64,000 bases of DNA, taken from positions 434,001 through 498,000 of the forward strand of contig NZ_PTRA01000001.1 of assembly GCF_002943425.1 (NCBI RefSeq), written 5' to 3'. A program made the position numbers and the translations under genes. The notes beneath the pieces were generated by a model. The model worked only from the letters and a program-made list of their open reading frames with translations, made no database searches and was not told the origin of the DNA. Below, in pieces: positions 61,133 to 64,000 of this stretch (positions are counted from its first letter, which is position 1; each line of letters begins with the position of its first letter). Origin of the DNA: Siphonobacter curvatus (GTDB lineage: Bacteria > Bacteroidota > Bacteroidia > Cytophagales > Spirosomataceae).

Positions 61133-61672
61133 ATGCAAACGGTCACTTTCCAGCCTGAAAATCGTTTCGGTACCTTCAATGCCATCGTGAAAGTATACGA
61201 GCGTAAATTGAATTATCACATCCGCCGCTACGTTCGCGATCCGGAAGACGCCCGTGACGTTACGCAGGACGCCCTACTTAAGATATGGCAGGGGTTGCCC
61301 AATTTTCGGGGTGATTCACAACTATTTAGCTGGATGTATCGCATTGCGACGCACGAGGCTTTAAATTTTTTACGTCGACAAAAGCATCAGGTGGGCATTC
61401 CAGCAGATACGGAGCTAATGGAAAACCGACCCGTATTTGCCGACGTAGATACGACCTGGAACGGCGAAGAAGTGACCATTTGGCTTAAGCAGGCCATTGA
61501 CGCTCTACCCGAAAAACAGCAGATGGTTTTCCGTCTGCGGTACTTTAAAGAATTACCCTACGAAGAAATTGCTACCCAAACGGGAACGTCGGTAGGAGCC
61601 CTAAAGGCGAATTATCACCTGGCAGTTCAGAAAGTAGAACGGTTTATCTTAAGCCGTCGGAATGACTTTTAA
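61133..61672 (+). CDS. ECF-type RNA polymerase sigma factor
   Basis: The 179-residue protein has sigma region 2 (residues about 15-80: YVRDPEDARDVTQDALLKIW, GDSQLFSWMYRIATHEALNFLRR) and region 4 (about 115-172: ALPEKQQMVFRLRYFKELPYEEIATQTG, VGALKANYHLAVQK). Region 3 is absent, as in the ECF group. Such factors redirect RNA polymerase to a stress or envelope regulon. An anti-sigma gene, often next door, is not present; the 267 bp after it (61673-61939) hold no clear gene. Confidence 0.93.
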   Translation: MQTVTFQPENRFGTFNAIVKVYERKLNYHIRRYVRDPEDARDVTQDALLKIWQGLPNFRGDSQLFSWMYRIATHEALNFLRRQKHQVGIPADTELMENRPVFADVDTTWNGEEVTIWLKQAIDALPEKQQMVFRLRYFKELPYEEIATQTGTSVGALKANYHLAVQKVERFILSRRNDF

Positions 61673-61939
61673 GAAAACTAACGAAGGGAGATACTAGGTT
61701 TTTCGCCCTTCACTATAAAAGACGAGTAGGTGTTACCAGAACCGTATGTGAAAGCGAAACTAGGGGCTGAGCAACACCTATCACGGAACGAATACAAACC
61801 AGCGACTGGATTAAAAGTAAGCTAATCGGGTCACTGGTTTCGCTGTTACTGAATGCATTCAATCAATAAATAGCAGAAACGGATGATGCTCTATCAAAAT
61901 ATTGCTACTTTCCGGGAAGAAAATGTACCAACGATACCG

Positions 61940-62623
61940 ATGAAAGTACTAATCGTAGAGGATGAACCTAAATTGGCGGCTTTTGTCAAACGAGGATTGG
62001 AAGCGGAGGCCTTTGAAGCACAAGTTGCCTACGATGGATTAATTGGTCAGAAAATGGCCTTGAACGATTCCTTTGATGTGATTATTCTGGACGTCAATTT
62101 GCCTTACGTGAATGGCTTTGACTTAGTCAAGAAAATCCGAAACGAAGGAATCAATACTCCCGTGCTCATGCTGACGGCACTGGGCGAGCTGGAGGACAAA
62201 GTCACCGGCCTCGATTCAGGAGCGGATGATTATCTGGTGAAACCCTTTGAATTCCGGGAATTACTGGCTCGTCTGCGTTCGCTGCATCGTCGTAGTCAGG
62301 CAGGCCCGATGACGCAACACGTACTGCAGGTAGCGGATCTGGAGCTAGATCTAGAAGAAAAGGTAGCCCGCCGGGGTGGGAAGCGAATCGATCTTACTGC
62401 GAAGGAATTCAGCCTGCTCGAGTACCTAATGCGAAATCGGGGACGGGTCGTTTCCCGGGTGGATATTGCCGAAAAAGTCTGGGATCTCCATTTTGATACT
62501 GGTACCAATACCATTGAGGTATACATTAATTTCCTGCGTAAGAAAGTCGATAAAGACTTCTCCCAGCGGCTCATTCATACCGTCATTGGTATGGGTTACG
62601 TGCTACGGGAAGAGGGTGTATAG
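61940..62623 (+). CDS. OmpR-family response regulator
   Basis: The 227-residue protein has a receiver domain (residues 1-120) with acidic pocket Glu7/Asp8, phospho-acceptor Asp51 in ILDVNLP, Thr79 and Lys101 in LVKPF. A winged-helix DNA-binding domain follows (about 130-225: RGGKRIDLTAKEFSLLEYL, SRVDIAEKVWDL, FDTGTNTIEVYINFLRKKVD). ATG 61940 was preferred to the upstream ATG at 61883, which adds 19 residues before the receiver. The partner kinase follows, with a hairpin between the two genes. Confidence 0.94.
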   Translation: MKVLIVEDEPKLAAFVKRGLEAEAFEAQVAYDGLIGQKMALNDSFDVIILDVNLPYVNGFDLVKKIRNEGINTPVLMLTALGELEDKVTGLDSGADDYLVKPFEFRELLARLRSLHRRSQAGPMTQHVLQVADLELDLEEKVARRGGKRIDLTAKEFSLLEYLMRNRGRVVSRVDIAEKVWDLHFDTGTNTIEVYINFLRKKVDKDFSQRLIHTVIGMGYVLREEGV

Positions 62624-62653
62624 TGGTCTCTAAACGTGTTTATACTCTACTAG

Positions 62654-62692
62654 GAAAGTCGTAAATCTGTTGCGTACGGATTTACGACTTTC
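62654..62692 (+). terminator. hairpin between response regulator and kinase genes
   Basis: Perfect 14-bp arms GAAAGTCGTAAATC (62654-62667) and GATTTACGACTTTC (62679-62692) with an 11-nt loop. It lies 31 bp after the regulator stop and 31 bp before the kinase start; only a broken T tract follows, so read-through is likely. Confidence 0.6.
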
Positions 62693-62723
62693 TGCCTTTA
62701 GGCTCCGAGAAAGCTTTTTTCAC

Positions 62724-64000
62724 ATGTTGATTCGTAACAAACTCATCATCCTCTTTACGCTGCTGACCATGGGCGTACTGGGGTTATTTTCAACGTTCCT
62801 GTATTCGACGTTTTCGCTGTATAGGCAGGTCATTTTCCGCACTCGCCTTACCGAAAAAGCCCAGACGGCGGCGAGTCTGCTGATTAACCGTCGCCATCAG
62901 TTTGACGACTTTTTCGATCAACTCATGCAGAGCGATATGCTTACCATTGTGGATGAGCACATCATGATTTTTGACGAAAGGGGTACGATGGTGTATACCA
63001 ACCGTCGAGGGAGACCTACGCCGGGCGTACTGAATTTCATCAAAACCCTGAAAACGCCGCTACCGATATACGTTGCTTTGGATGAAAACGAAGCCGTAGG
63101 CATGGTCCACCAGGATTCGAATCGGGTATTCCGCGTGGTAGCGATGGGCTACGATCAGGTGGGCTTTACGCGTCTGATTATGCTGCGTCAGCTCATGCTC
63201 TGGGGTAATCTAGGTAGTGTGATCTTGCTGGTGGCGGTAGGGTACGTCTTTTCTCGTCGGGTTTTACGGCCCATTTCCAAAGCGATGGACGAAGTGGATA
63301 TGATTTCGGTACAGCATCTGGACCGACGGCTCGACGAGGGGAACCGTCGCGACGAAATTGCCCGACTGGCTATGACCTTTAACGAAATGCTCAATCGCCT
63401 ACAGAAGTCGTTTGAAGCCCAGCGAAGTTTCGTGTCCCATGCCTCGCACGAGCTGCGTACGCCGTTGACGAATATGCTCGGTACACTTCAGATTTCGCAC
63501 GATTACGACGAAGATCCCAAGGAACTCAAGGCCTCGATGGCCTCGACGATGGAAGAAATCCGGCAGTTAATCTCGCTGACGAATAGCTTGCTTTCCTTAG
63601 CTCGTACGGGGGAAGGGCTGGTGGGGCTGGAAGTGATTTCGGTGGATGACTGCGTAACCAATGCCCTGACGCATCTACATAACAAGTATCCCAATCGCCA
63701 GATTCGCTACGATTTTGGTCTTTTACCCGAGGATACCACCACGTTTTTTGAAACGTATGGCAATATGTCCTTACTAACCACCTGTATTCTAAATGTGATT
63801 GATAATGCCTGTAAGTATTCCGACGGACCGGTAGAAGTATTATTGAGCCAGGAAAAGATGATTATCCTTTCTGTACGGGATTACGGGCAAGGGATCAGTG
63901 AGACCGATCTGCCGCATTTGATGGAGCCCTTCTTTCGTAGTAATGAGGTCTCGAACGTTAGTGGATTTGGTATCGGGTTGGCCGTAGTACAGAAGATTAT
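62724..64000 (+). CDS. sensor histidine kinase (3' end outside the window)
   Basis: The visible part, 425 codons from ATG 62724, has TM1 (residues about 6-28), a periplasmic domain of about 125 residues, TM2 (about 155-175), a HAMP domain and a dimerisation/phosphoacceptor domain with VSHASHELRTPLTNM, phospho-acceptor His242. An ATPase domain follows with N box NVIDNACKYS, G1 DYGQGI and G2 GFGIGLAV. The gene runs off the right edge, just after G2. It is the cognate kinase of the response regulator upstream by adjacency and strand. The signal sensed is unknown. Confidence 0.93.
   Translation, partial: MLIRNKLIILFTLLTMGVLGLFSTFLYSTFSLYRQVIFRTRLTEKAQTAASLLINRRHQFDDFFDQLMQSDMLTIVDEHIMIFDERGTMVYTNRRGRPTPGVLNFIKTLKTPLPIYVALDENEAVGMVHQDSNRVFRVVAMGYDQVGFTRLIMLRQLMLWGNLGSVILLVAVGYVFSRRVLRPISKAMDEVDMISVQHLDRRLDEGNRRDEIARLAMTFNEMLNRLQKSFEAQRSFVSHASHELRTPLTNMLGTLQISHDYDEDPKELKASMASTMEEIRQLISLTNSLLSLARTGEGLVGLEVISVDDCVTNALTHLHNKYPNRQIRYDFGLLPEDTTTFFETYGNMSLLTTCILNVIDNACKYSDGPVEVLLSQEKMIILSVRDYGQGISETDLPHLMEPFFRSNEVSNVSGFGIGLAVVQKI

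Overview
The window reads as a chromosomal segment of a Bacteroidota bacterium, most like the Cytophagales (Spirosoma/Siphonobacter-type). The grounds are: Bacteroidota -7 promoter boxes of the form TAnnTTTG upstream of several genes; few Shine-Dalgarno sequences; a TonB-dependent receptor with an N-terminal carboxypeptidase-regulatory-like domain; secreted Tricorn, S9, M24 and M61 peptidases; a lipoprotein carrying a YPNPSDG motif that resembles type IX secretion sorting domains; and paired exported amidohydrolases. No rRNA, tRNA, CRISPR array, phage or intact insertion sequence was recognised. This assignment comes from gene content, not from a database search.

Layout. 1-7.6 kb: the 5' end of an NDH-2-like gene, an LLM flavin monooxygenase, a 637-bp gap with stacked hairpins, an OBAP/DUF1264 lipoprotein, an O-methyltransferase, an exported intradiol dioxygenase, an unknown gene coupled to a degenerate pirin, and a NagX-like membrane acyltransferase. 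7.7-15 kb: a Tricorn-type S41 protease, bestrophin, aspartate aminotransferase, a scramblase-like protein and a small lipoprotein. 15-19.4 kb, minus strand: EamA, MscS, an M24 peptidase and an MHS-family permease broken by a one-base frameshift. 19.7-25.3 kb: ABM and DUF1697 proteins, a WYL regulator, two convergent overlapping L,D-transpeptidases, and a sugar isomerase-like protein.

25.5-37.9 kb: a Y-family polymerase, an aldo/keto reductase, KDG kinase, KDPG aldolase, tandem LysE exporters, an ABC exporter, KduI, an amidohydrolase, then MntH divergent from a DtxR/MntR regulator around a perfect palindrome. KduI, KdgK and the aldolase together cover the lower uronate (pectin-type) route from 5-keto-4-deoxyuronate to pyruvate and glyceraldehyde-3-phosphate, but KduD is not in the window. 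38-47 kb: an LptF/G permease, EamA, S9 peptidase, an AT-rich polytopic membrane protein and an M61 peptidase. 47-55 kb: a holin-like membrane protein, DUF6582, a TonB receptor, a glycine-zipper lipoprotein, and an overlapping GT87-GT2-deacetylase operon that probably builds or tailors a cell-surface glycan. 55-64 kb: a large amidohydrolase followed by a related protein that lacks the metal ligands, an MDR oxidoreductase, an ECF sigma factor, and a response regulator/histidine kinase pair cut by the window end.

The least explained signal is a set of five intergenic tracts (near 29.2, 33.3, 40.3, 58.4 and 59.9 kb). Each has a T/G-rich half made of TTTAGGG/GTTTGAG-like words, a centre of about 30-125 bp, and an A/C-rich half that is its inverse. 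Identical 12-13-mers recur within and between loci, and one half runs into the apparent N-terminus of an ABC exporter.
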